Origin: Pararge aegeria
Lineage: Eukaryota > Arthropoda > Insecta > Lepidoptera > Nymphalidae
Assembly (NCBI RefSeq): GCF_905163445.1
Contig: NC_053184.1
Span: 7,626,001 to 7,690,000, forward strand
Direction of reading: 5' to 3'
DNA length: 64,000 nucleotides
Shown here: piece by piece, positions 53,815-64,000 of the stretch
How positions within the stretch are numbered: position 1 is the first letter of the stretch
How the letters are laid out: each line of letters begins with the position of its first letter
Notes under the pieces: model-generated
The model's database searches: none
What the model was told of the DNA's origin: nothing
The model's input: only the letters and a program-made list of their open reading frames with translations
Program-made: the position numbers and the translations under genes

Positions 53815-54007
53815 GAAAAATCATCACCGATAAAAAGAGTAACGCTTCACAGGGCATGCTAAGAAAACACCCCACAAAGTGACGCTCTATGCTTATCAAC
53901 CTGAGGCGTAGGTGATAATACTCATTTGGCTGTAATTACACCGGCAACCTAGCTCACTTCAGACTGGAACAAAGCATGCCGAACGTACTTCCCCGGACGA
54001 GCTCTGC
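53815..54007 (-). mobile_element. LINE 3' end fragment ('cgtccggggaagtacc' family)
   Basis: Reverse complement of the 33.5-kb copy: 'gagtaacgcttcacagggca', 'caacctgaggcgtaggtgat', 'gtacttccccggacgagctc'. Confidence 0.8.
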
Positions 54008-54409
54008 CACACAAAGCTCCACTTCTGCTACTTCTACAATTAATGACTACACAAATCACACACGCATTTTTGCGTTGAACTACTAGGCTGATCTTTTGCG
54101 CAAATAAATCACAGTTTTTGCACTTAAGTCTATGACACTGTTCGAATTGGAATTATTTGAAATCATCGTATCAATGTCGTCTTTCATATCACAGAAAGAC
54201 TAGGAACTTTGCACATCTAGCTGCTCCAACTAGTGCTGCTAACTACAACTAGTTCGGCTTCACGTGACTTGATATGTCTACTGATAATTTGAGTGGGAAC
54301 AAACACTTTCATCCGGTATTCTTGACAATATACACCAACCTTACGCTTCGCATCCATCATCGTGCTATTTCTTCGTTAGCTGGCCTCTTAAGGGTTGTGT
54401 GATGTAAAA
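54008..54409. other. Stretch without recognised features
   Basis: No gene or repeat is identified. Confidence 0.45.
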
Positions 54410-54614
54410 TCTCATGTCTTTAAACGAGCAATTCTTGTATATATATAATTGGAATCTCGGAATCGGCTCCAACGATTTTCATGAAATTTAGTATACAGGA
54501 GGTTTCGGGGGCGATAAATCGATCCAGCTAGGATTTATTTTTAGAAAATGTCATTTTATTTGTGTTTTCCGGTGATAAACGATTTAGTGCAACGAAGTTG
54601 TACGGGTCAGCTAG
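54410..54614 (+). mobile_element. H1 Helitron-like element, copy 3
   Basis: TCTCATGTCTTTAAACGAGC start after A, 'gtatacaggaggtttcggg' middle, CTAG at 54611-54614 before T. 205 bp, the fullest copy. Confidence 0.82.
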
Positions 54615-55114
54615 TAGTTTATGACGTTCCGTAAGCATTAGGCTATCGAATGCAAAAACGATAGTTCCAGCGCGTATTAGTGTTCCAGAAATAAGCGCGT
54701 TTATTCAAACAAACAATCCCTTCATCTTTATTATTAGTTAAGGTGTGCCATTAAATACGATAACAATACAAAATGCAGACATTATTAGATTAAAATAATA
54801 TTATATATGAAGTACTTACTTATCTTTTTCATCTTTTGCTATGTTTGCGGATTGCAGCTAGTGAAGCTGTTACATTCATGCAAATATTAATTATTCGAAA
54901 AGGTGTGACTGTTTAGTTTTTTGTTCATTACCTGTTTAATGTTCATTTTACCTCGTCTGGCACAATCACTGCACCAACCCGGAGTCAACACCTTGCACCC
55001 TGGAGCTCGGTATAGAATAAATTTTGTCCGAAAAATCACCGTTTCCGCGGGATTTACAAAAAAACCTTTATTACTTATGTATGGCTTAAGATCAAAATAG
55101 TTGTTGAACTAATT
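54615..55114. other. AT-rich stretch without recognised features
   Basis: A Helitron-like scrap ('caaacaaacaatcccttcat', 'ctttattattagt') lies near 54704-54738. Nothing else is seen. Confidence 0.4.
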
Positions 55115-55218
55115 TTGTATAAATATATCTTGCGTCCTGGAGATCCTGGAGGTAAGATATTTTAGCACAGGAAAATAAACGCGATAATAACGCGAGCTAA
55201 GTCACAGACAACAGCTAG
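55115..55218 (+). mobile_element. Helitron 3' fragment
   Basis: 'aataacgcgagctaagtcac' and 'agacaacag' then CTAG at 55215-55218 before T. The 5' end cannot be placed. Confidence 0.5.
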
Positions 55219-57687
55219 TTTAAATATATGCAAACAACCAACAAGTTTGTAGATAAAATACAATAACCAGCTTGCTGCGTATTTTATATCAAGGCGATAG
55301 ATGTCGCGGCGAGATGCAAAGATCTGCTTGCGTGATTCCGAATACCGACCAGATGCTGATCATGCGCAACGATAAAGTAATCACGTGTTACAGTATCGGT
55401 TACCCAAGTGTGGGAGTCAGATCTGCGTGATGCATTTAAGTAGGTCCTTTATTTATTGCGATACCCTTTAAATATACCCTCGATATAGTGACAACACTAT
55501 ATCGAGATGCATTAGTGAAGATTTCCACATTTTTTATCTTTTTTTTACGAGGTGGAAAAACTCTTGTGCAGGTCTGCGCGGCTAGCACTACACAAAATGT
55601 TTATCTTCTCCCACAGTTTTATCAACACTCTGAGCATTACGCAATATCGGAAATAATATCTAAATAATCTGTAATAATAAACGGATTTAACTTCTCCAAT
55701 TCCCTGTTGCCAGATTGCAAGTTGCTTTGTTGGTATGCCGAATTTAAAGGCCAAGTCCTAACCACTGAGCTATCACCGCTTTATTTTCTTTTTTATGTAT
55801 TCCTGTTACAGTTCCTAAATTCCACCTAAATTGCTTTTTATTTAACAGTACGTACGTACGTACATTTTATCCCTGGTCAGAGGATATGAGCCAGGAATAT
55901 AATTTTTGTCTCCTGCGTATGCTACCATAGACTAGGTTTATGCCCGCATAGGCAGACCTTGCTGAGTTTATGTGGGTTAGGGACTTTCCCTCTGAAGGCG
56001 TATTCTCGAAATAACAACCAACATGGCATGTCCCTCTAGATCTTTATAAGACGCTTGTAAACTTCCCGGACCTCTACCATGTTCTAACATATTTGATTAT
56101 GCCTTGACGTGCCGTGACAAAAAGACGTGTACAATTTTGGCCAGAAAATTGGGCATGTGCACTAGTCTATTTGAATACAAACAATTGTGCGAGGGGGTGT
56201 GAAGTTCGCGAAGCCTCTTCGTTGCAGAACCTTAACATGCACAGTAACTTCTCACTTATTCAACTTTTGTGACGCATACTGTAATTGTATATACTATATT
56301 TATCATCATCATCAAGATTAGTCAGTCATATAGGTACTATAAAGCATTATCAACCCACTACGGCCCGTGTTTGACTTTACAAACCATTGAAAACGTCATG
56401 GGGAATTTTAAAAATAGAACAAAAAACTTATAAAACAACACATCGTAACATTTTGGCATATCGTGTTATATGCCTGAAAAAATATCTGAGATTATCGGAC
56501 ATTGTATCACGGTTAGCCACGAGCATGCTCCTCCTTCCATTGTATAATACAATACGTTGTAACTTCTTACTAACGAGACCTACGATTGGTCTATGTTATA
56601 AGAGGCGGCAGTTTTCAGTGCATAAATTGCTAGTAAGTACATAAAGAAGAGAGAATTAAAAAATATAACATACTTTTTTCACCACAAAGCAGTTATTATA
56701 TCAAATACAATTTAAAGTTTTTTTTTTCTTTCCATAATCGGCGCTCTTGCTTCATATAACATAGGTAAAAATACATACTAAGTACATACTATATCTATAT
56801 TTCGACCCAGTTACGTGGATCGTGGCCACGATGGAACTAATTGTTTAGTTGCCAAAAAATATGGGATATTACACCACACGATTTATCTACGTTTATATCA
56901 TAGAATTTAACATCGCTGGCGTCAAATAAATGTGACACCTTGATATTAGCCGTGTTGTGTGTTTATTGCCATAATAAGAACATGAAATGATTTATTGCTA
57001 TTTGGGTCGTAAAATAAAAATATAAAATTACCCTAACCCTAAAATTTGTTATAATAATTATAATATTCGGTGTAAATTTTGCCACTCGATTGTGACGAAT
57101 TAAACCGTTAACAGATTTATTGTACCAATTGGCCACTCGACGTCATTTTAAAAAAAAAACTTCGAAAATGGAGGAGGGTCTATGTTCCACTGTATAGATT
57201 TTCATTTAAATATACCGCTAACTGTCAAGACTTAACCCATATTGAAAAATAAAACGTTTATAAAAACTTTAATAAGTGTTCACTTTTGGCATATTGTATT
57301 AACACGCGATAAATATTTGCGAGATAACGTCGGTTCACTTTATTTATTACAGCAGGTATATAACGCATATATTACGAGTTGCCAAAAACGGATTAGATTA
57401 TTTCTAATCCGTTTTTATCCGTTAACAACGATGTAATTGTTTTTTTTTAATTGAAAACGTATGATTAAGAACTGATACTTATGCCCGTTTCCACTGATAT
57501 CGAACATGCCAAAATCTTTAATGAACAAACTCCTAATCTAAGGCGCTTCCTAGGCATACATCATATTTTACCAATAAATTTTACCTTTGTGAAACGTTTT
57601 TATCTATAGAAATCGCCTAAAACACTAGCATTATTGACTTATGACAGTCAATACAACTTCATCACAAAAATCAAATCAGTCAATTCA
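55219..57687. other. Mostly unique AT-rich stretch with small inverted repeats
   Basis: A 12-bp inverted repeat with ACAA loop lies at 55479-55506, an ACGT tandem run at about 55849-55864, and a 14-bp perfect inverted repeat with 5-nt loop at 57384-57416. A tRNA-like SINE head scrap is present in reverse near 55750-55780 ('ctaaccactgagctatcacc'). No gene is seen. Confidence 0.45.
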
Positions 57688-57812
57688 CATTTCTCTTTCA
57701 CTCTCTTGATGTTGTCTGTCCACCTCGTTCGTGGACGACCATACGCTGTGTTTACCAGTGCGAGGTTGCCATTCCAGCACCTTTGGGCACCAACGTCCAT
57801 GAATTCTCCAAA
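57688..57812 (-). mobile_element. RTE-type coding fragment
   Basis: Minus strand reads HGRWCPKVLEWQPRTGKHSV, the segment equal to DGRW..KVLEWRPRxGKRSV at 34.6 kb. The rest of the element is missing and no GAT tail is seen. Confidence 0.75.
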
Positions 57813-57832
57813 CTATGTGTGTGTTACGGTTA

Positions 57833-57900
57833 CTTATATTATAAATGCGAAAATATGTCTGTTTGTTCGTCAACTGTATTCGCCTCAATCACTCCAAAGA
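57833..57900 (+). mobile_element. Helitron 5' scrap
   Basis: 'ttatattataaatgcgaaaa' followed by 'tatgtctgtttgttcgtcaa', the usual Helitron 5' phrase. No 3' end found. Confidence 0.45.
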
Positions 57901-60900
57901 CCTTGATAAAATAAGGCCCATAGGTATCTTAACGGTGTACATATACCTACTTCTTTCCTCGTGACTAGTGCTGTCAACGTAGCCCTTAGCAACGAGATTT
58001 TGAGGGTAGTTTCAAAATCCTTCAGCATATGAAACTTGTATTCCGGGAAAACTAACCGTTCTTGGATTCCTAAATAACAACAAACAAAGCGAAAAATGTT
58101 TAATATTCGATGTATTATTACTTGTCCCTTATTTTTATGAGTCATTAAATAAAATCAAATGAAAAAATTAAGCCTCAATTACCCTTAATGCAAATATTAA
58201 TTTGTAACGGATCTCGGTGCTCGATACAATCGCCGAGGGTGTAACGTGTAATATACATTCATACACCCACTGGAAACATATCTACTTAATTCAATAAATC
58301 TCTTTCTGCGATGAAAAAGAAGTAATTACAAAAACCATTAACACGTGTGCCTTTAATAGCGACGAGTTAGTAAATTATACTTTTTTTGTATTCGATATTT
58401 CTTTTATTTTTTTGTTTTAATTCAAGCCTGGGAATATCGGAATGCGTGCGCCACCCTTAAAAAGCCTAATTTAATTTAACAGGTAGGCAGCGTTTCTTTA
58501 ATCATAGGCTTACCTCTAAATTACATGGTGCAGTAATGGCTCCCGAGCAATCAGCAATTTTTCATATTTGCCACCGCTTTTTTATCAATAAAAAATAAGC
58601 AACTATAGCTATTATGTTAAAGCTTACGGGAAATTTACCCAACGTAAAAAATGCTAACGGCGCGGGTTACAAATGTTTCCTGGCTACAAATATGAAAGTT
58701 TAAAAACTCAGATGTTTTTCTAAGTAGCTCAGATTCAGTTTGATAAGTTTGTAGGAGTAGGTACAAACGCAAAACTTTTTGAAGTAGCGGTGTAGGAAGT
58801 AAGTAATAACTTCACAAACTCTATGTTTATAAAATATATAATTACTCTATCTACTTCAATTTAGGATTGTGCCTATGCAGTGTTAAAAATTAAACAAAAT
58901 TTTGCCTAAGCTGTCTCAAATACTAGTAAATAGTGTATAATAAATTTAACACATGGACTTCAAACCAAAAGCTTGCCCAATCACTGTATTATTAAGGACT
59001 AAGCCTAGATAATATGGTTCATTAAAATTACAATATAGCATCGTCTGTAAATTGCATAAAAAATCCTTTTTTATAAAAATAACAGCTCCTGATCCGTGGA
59101 ATCTACGATAACATTTCCTCATTAAAATCGAATGACTCCGCAGAAAATCATAGCTGCTATTATAAAACATGAGGGTTATGATCAGAGTGCAGTTCCCGAT
59201 GAACACGTACAATGTAGAATAGAATACACAAACTGCGGTATCGTCAGCACACGTCGTACAAATTACAGGGAGTAAGACTAAACTTAGCACTTCTTAGGTG
59301 TCAAAATTGCCCATAATTTCCAGAAGCGGTGTCCACCACGCCTCCCTAACTAAAGCAAGCCGCCTTTTTGCCCATTCCGAAAATTTCAAACTCAATTTTT
59401 TTTTATTGATTTGTAGCCGCAACCGATATTTCGAAATTGGACGATCGGAAACAAAACCTCGATCGAACGTGTGAAAATTATTTAAGGATCATTGGCTCCA
59501 TATAAAATATATCCCTAATCAGGTAAGGTAGGTTTTTTTTTGCATTTTTCCTTATTCTCATCATCTCTTGTTCCGATTTATTGAAGTTTACGGCAAAACC
59601 TCCATGAACGACCATCGTTATACCTTTACTCAAGCTATACTTAGATAATCTTTATTTTTATGATAATGGTAATCTTTATGTTCATATTTATGTTAATACT
59701 AATATTACTTAGATGTTTTTCAAACATCTATGTTACAGTCGGTTCAAAACATAAACTATTTCACATACTGGATACTTCTATCGTTATGGTCTATTTTCGA
59801 TCGTATTATATCTGATTAATAGCTATTAAGAGGACTAGTTATCTCTATTATTAATAGAGTCGTTTACAATCATTGTGATTCGATTCGTCGCGCTCTTTTC
59901 AAATTATTGATGCATTCGATTTCGGACAATCGGACTGTATTAGCATCATTGACGTTTGAAACATCGATAAATTACCATGGTGGTCGAACTAGTTCTAAAA
60001 ATCTTATTTTCACAGTATCAAAAATAAAAACAAATATTTTAGTAAAACTACACCGAAAACATCTGTTGTTTTTGTTGATTATATATACTTATAAGAAGCT
60101 TCTTACGACAGTATTAGAGATACTTACATAAATAGTAGATTTTACTATTATTTTTAAGAAGTAACATGTACAACCATCTGGTTGCTTAAGTAATAGAATG
60201 ATTACCTATTTATGCTACTAAAGTCGAGCACTTTATGTTACTTGCTTTAACAAATATCTAGCAGCTTGATCGAATATAGTTAACGATCTTATAGGATAAA
60301 GGGCAATATGTGGTTACCGGTATATACTACAAATTCAAATTTCTAGCAACTTTAGCATCAAGAGGTAGAGCCAACCTTTTTTTATAAATAATTCTTATGC
60401 AACAAAAATTTTTCAATCCCTTATCGTTAATTTGCGTGGAGCTAGATGAATCATGTAAAAGCCACATTGAGACCGAGCTTCTGTCGCTAAATCGGCTATT
60501 TTACGCCAACTTACCCACCCTATTGTACCAAGCACAATATTTCATCTGCTTATATTGTATGGAGACAAAATTAATTGCATGTTTTCAACAGCAAACGGAT
60601 CGTGAAATTGGACATGTTTGTCTGTCGGCAAGACAAGTGTGGCGACAACAACTGAATAGTTACTTACGCTTCTTGTTAGTTACCGTGAATTGTGCAAAAG
60701 GGTTCTACCTGCAACTAATACAGGGCCAAAAACAGGTTGTGGTCGCTACTCGCTACTAATACAAAACCTTTTTATTTAAAACCTTATTAGACCCTAAAAA
60801 AATTAACTACTTAATCAATTCTATAAAAAAAAAATAAAAAAAATTTAAATCTGTTTATTATAAATAAAAAATACATGGTTGTTTAGATCTCAATTACATT

Positions 60901-63723
60901 ACGCTAATCTTCATTATGGAAGATTTTTGCGCTTGAGAGGGTTGCACAAATATATATTGATTATTATATATTAATTAATGTATAATGTAAGGAAAAAAAA
61001 AACAAAAGAAATATTTCTGTAGTGATAATTAATGGAATTTGTAGGAATGGTCTGGAAGAAATTCCGCCTAGTAGTTTTTGCACGTACCCTGAATGTAATA
61101 ACGTTTCAATTTGTTTTTGATTATAAGTTTTACTCAAATGATTCTTCTACAACAGTGAATTAGTCTTCTAATACTTATGAAAAAAAACAAGTTTTTTTTA
61201 ATAACAGTGATTATTAATTCACTGACTGCAGATAAAGCTTAAGAGCTTGAAATGAACAGCGTCCCCATTTAAATACTACATAATATCACACCAGAGAACA
61301 AAGTTTAAAAATTGACAAAATTAGAGAAATTAAACGAAACTTTAAATAAGACAAGATTTCAGTTGATATATGAGTATAGTTGAATAGATATTAATATAGA
61401 AAGCTGGGGCAAAACTTGTGTGGTGCGGTGTACAACGTCGTCTCGCTACATTACACAATATTCACAATAGCCCGTCGCTCAATCTTCTTAAGGACCTTTG
61501 GATTTTTTTCGCATGTTTAATTTTCTTGAGCGTCGAAGTCAACAAGGTGGACTTAGGGCACTATCGGCAAACTGCTAAACAATTGTTGCGTCACGGTAAA
61601 TAGACCACGGTTAGTTTTTGTAGATATTTTTTTTCATTGATCCCTTTCGGAATTTTAGACCGTTATTAGTTTACCAATTTCAAATTAAAGAAAGGATTCG
61701 AGTTAAGCAGCCGGATTACCAATTTTAAGCCCATCCGTCTAACCGCAAGATTTTTAAGAACCTGAAGTAATTCGATTGAAAGGAAATAATTAAATTTAGA
61801 ACTAACGCTACTTTACTAAAAAAAAGATTCAATATTAGAACTAATATATTTTTTTAAGATTAGCAATACACTCCACTGTATTTAGATATTAAAACTGGTT
61901 AGAATTTAATTAGGACATCTATTGTAATAAGTGTTTTGGAAAATACTGATTTGACTGTAAACTTTTGCAAAACACTAAGAATCTACAAGAAATTGTTACT
62001 AAAGGATAACATGAGCTGAAAATTTTGATACAGCTTATAATTTTTTATTGCAATAAAATTAAACAGGTGTGAAATCACTGCTATAGTTTTTTTTTATTAC
62101 TAAAAAGGTTTTATTGCACGCCTATTGTACGAAACTGTTAACAACAAAAGATCGATACCACGCATGGCGTCGAAATTTGCTAACGATATCCGAAATTGCT
62201 ATCTAAAAAGAGAAATTAGCAAAAAATTAACAACATCAAAATCAGGCTTTACACAAGATATCTCGAAGCATATACAGTTGTAAGATGCAGTAGAAATATG
62301 CAGAACTTTTCTTAGATGTACTTATTTACAAAGTACCAATTAGCTCAATTAAAAAAGAATGCCACAAATAACTGTTATTTATACAACTCTACAAATTGTT
62401 TCGCTCTTGTTTACTATGAATGTTAACCTAATTTGGTAAACTGCGTATACGCAGCAACCACTAATGTAAGAATTTAAATAATGTGCCGGATATTACACTA
62501 CTTTAAACAGCCATAAATCTAAATTTTGGCTGAGGTTTCTATACCCTCTTATTGCAAAAAGAATTGAAGACACATAATGCCACTTCCTAAACCAGATCGA
62601 ACACAATCACGCCCTCGTTTTATTTGATAACGCTCGTGCCAAAACGAAGATTTATATTTTAAAATACAATGTACCTCGTAAATTTGTATCCAACTTTAGA
62701 AATTTACACAATAATCCTAGAATCCGGGGAAGGAAATAAATGGCGCACCAATTACGCACAAAGCATTCGTCCGGAAGTTTTCAAGTATTTTATCGGCGCG
62801 TCTATTGAACACCCCACTGATTTTAAACAAATATGAAACGCATGAAACATTTTCGGTGATTTTAAGCCGGGAAGAATAGAAGATTACGGCGAAATCCTGT
62901 TTTTGTTTGTTTTCTTTGCCATAACTCAATTGTAACTTGTTAGAGTATCGTTCCGGGGTTTTGCTCACGTATTAGGAAAGTAGAGAATCCTACAAACTTA
63001 TTTGAAATACAACCCATTACTTTAAGTAGGTATATATTGTGATAAAATATTCATATTATGAACCATAAATTTATTATAATAGACACAAATCATTAATCGT
63101 TGTATTTAGATACAAATTAAATCATTGCTGAATTATGCCAAAATATTTAGGGCACAAAAGGAAAAAGTGACCACAAAACTTTTGTGTGAAACTTAACGGT
63201 CCAATTCGGTGTTTTTTCCTATTTTAATCAATTCGGGCACTCAAAATAGTGTTAGGTTGCATGATTTGACCGCGATTGTTATCAATGCGAAAAATAATGA
63301 CAAGACCAATCACACTAATACAATATAAACTATATCTTTCTCAAACGCCATTATAAAACTGTAATCGTGAATGGGAAAAACAGATATCTATATGGTTCTA
63401 GATATCATCTGCAATATATTCTGTAAAAACTAATAAATTAGAATCCAAATTTGGTTGTTGAAAAACGATTGGAATGATTGATATAATTTTCTTAGACGCA
63501 GTAACAAAATATGCACTTGTATGTCTCTATTTATATTAAATTTAGAAGAAAACTAAAATTAGGTCCTCAAGACAGAAATATGGTGCGACAAATATAACCC
63601 ATAGAGAATAAGCATGTAATTTTTAATAGGTGGGTATTTAATTCAGAGCAGGACTCTCTGTACATCTTTTAAGTTTTTAACTAACATAAACCCTCTAAAA
63701 TTTCTTACAGGAATTCATGGTTG
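57901..63723. other. 5.8-kb repeat-poor, AT-rich block
   Basis: No SINE, LINE or Helitron from the local families is recognised. Open frames of 114 and 120 codons (58946-59290 minus, 60397-60759 plus) show no domain. The block may be intron, regulatory DNA or simply older sequence. Confidence 0.45.
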
Positions 63724-63900
63724 AATAGCACGAGGCTAAAGAGAAGTACTGAGAAAGAGTATACCGACGGACGTTGGGTTCGCAAGGTATTAGAATGGCG
63801 ACCCCGCACCGGGAAGTGCAGCGTTGGTTGGCCCCCAACGAAGTGGACAGTCGAAATAAAACGAGTCGCTGCGAGCCGCTGAAAAGCGGCTCAGGGTAGG
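63724..63900 (+). mobile_element. RTE-type coding fragment
   Basis: 'accgacggacgttgggttcg', 'tattagaatggcgaccccgc', 'ccgggaagtgcagcgttggt' match the GRW..VLEWRPRxGKxSVG region in the plus direction. It ends after 'gcggctcaggg' without a GAT tail. Confidence 0.8.
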
Positions 63901-63926
63901 GGATTTACAAATTACAATTACAAAAC

Positions 63927-63992
63927 GGTACGATGTTACGTGAAAACTGATTAAGGGTATGAGTTTAATATAATGAGTTATATTAAACTCAT
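63927..63992 (+). repeat. SINE-E scrap ending in a 15-bp fold-back
   Basis: 'ggtacgatgttacgtgaaaa', 'ctgattaagggtatgagttt', 'aatataa' is SINE-E up to 63973. Instead of continuing with its 'ctgccatacccc' the sequence turns back: 63978-63992 is the exact reverse complement of 63959-63973, with TGAG between. Confidence 0.8.
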
Positions 63993-64000
63993 AATCATGA

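Noticed and set aside
58946..59290. 114-codon minus-strand frame starting with a possible signal peptide
   Set aside because: Composition is typical of translated AT-rich DNA and no motif supports it.
60397..60759. 120-codon open frame
   Set aside because: No recognisable family. It lies in AT-rich unique sequence without a promoter or splice signals that I could support.

Overview
The window looks like AT-rich intergenic or long-intron DNA from a lepidopteran, probably a butterfly and possibly a nymphalid. I base this on the dispersed families: a tRNA-derived SINE headed by GGCGCAGTGG and GGTTCGATTCC boxes, RTE-type LINE 3' ends with (GAT)n tails, small Helitrons ending CTAG and inserted between A and T, and LINE tails of repeated TTGACT. 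I found no intact host protein gene, rRNA or functional tRNA. The best coding traces are decayed retrotransposon ends: RTE C-termini at 19.2, 34.5, 35.5, 57.7 and 63.8 kb, an RNase H/zinc-motif tail at 8.1 kb, and a CR1-like pol end at 53.3 kb.

Family names are mine. SINE-A is the 'GACGGCCGATTGGCGCAGTGG' type (cited in pieces). SINE-B has a GATAGCCTAGTGG head and a body with 'gtgaggaaacctgcatgcctg'. SINE-C begins GTGTGGTGACGGCAGATC. SINE-E begins CTCTCTGGCGCAGCGG. Family G is a short scrap around 'gagagggttttaga'. Element D is a short element of about 200 bp with a hammerhead-ribozyme-like core near its 5' end. H1 is a 200-205 bp Helitron-like family.

Layout: 0-15 kb is dense in repeats and holds the best nests. 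SINE-A at 7.8 kb carries both an RNase H LINE tail (12-bp target duplication) and a Helitron. SINE-A at 9.2 kb carries a Helitron. A SINE-B at 14.4 kb is split by a SINE-A. At 15-22.7 kb the DNA is mostly unique and AT-rich, with one RTE end and a perfect 28-bp fold-back. At 22.7-25.6 kb there are SINE-C, Element D, SINE-A and a Helitron. From 26 to 45.8 kb repeats are scattered, including a hAT-type MITE inside a SINE-B at 44.6 kb. From 45.8 to 49.4 kb the sequence is unique and contains a GC-rich island near 48.4-48.5 kb, the one place that looks as if it could belong to a gene (promoter or first exon). From 49.4 to 55.2 kb repeats return, including a textbook Helitron-in-SINE at 50.5 kb. 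From 57.9 to 63.7 kb almost no repeats are recognisable.

The most interesting signal is Element D (copies at 4.1, 6.0, 22.8 and 41.2 kb). Its 5' part has the order CUGANGA, a GC-rich 6-bp stem, GAAA, a very short stem, then UA. That is the strand order of a type I hammerhead ribozyme of the kind known in Penelope-like retroelements and schistosome SINEs. Two copies are flanked by 12-bp direct repeats and one is a head-to-head inverted pair. All calls were made by eye; no searches were run.
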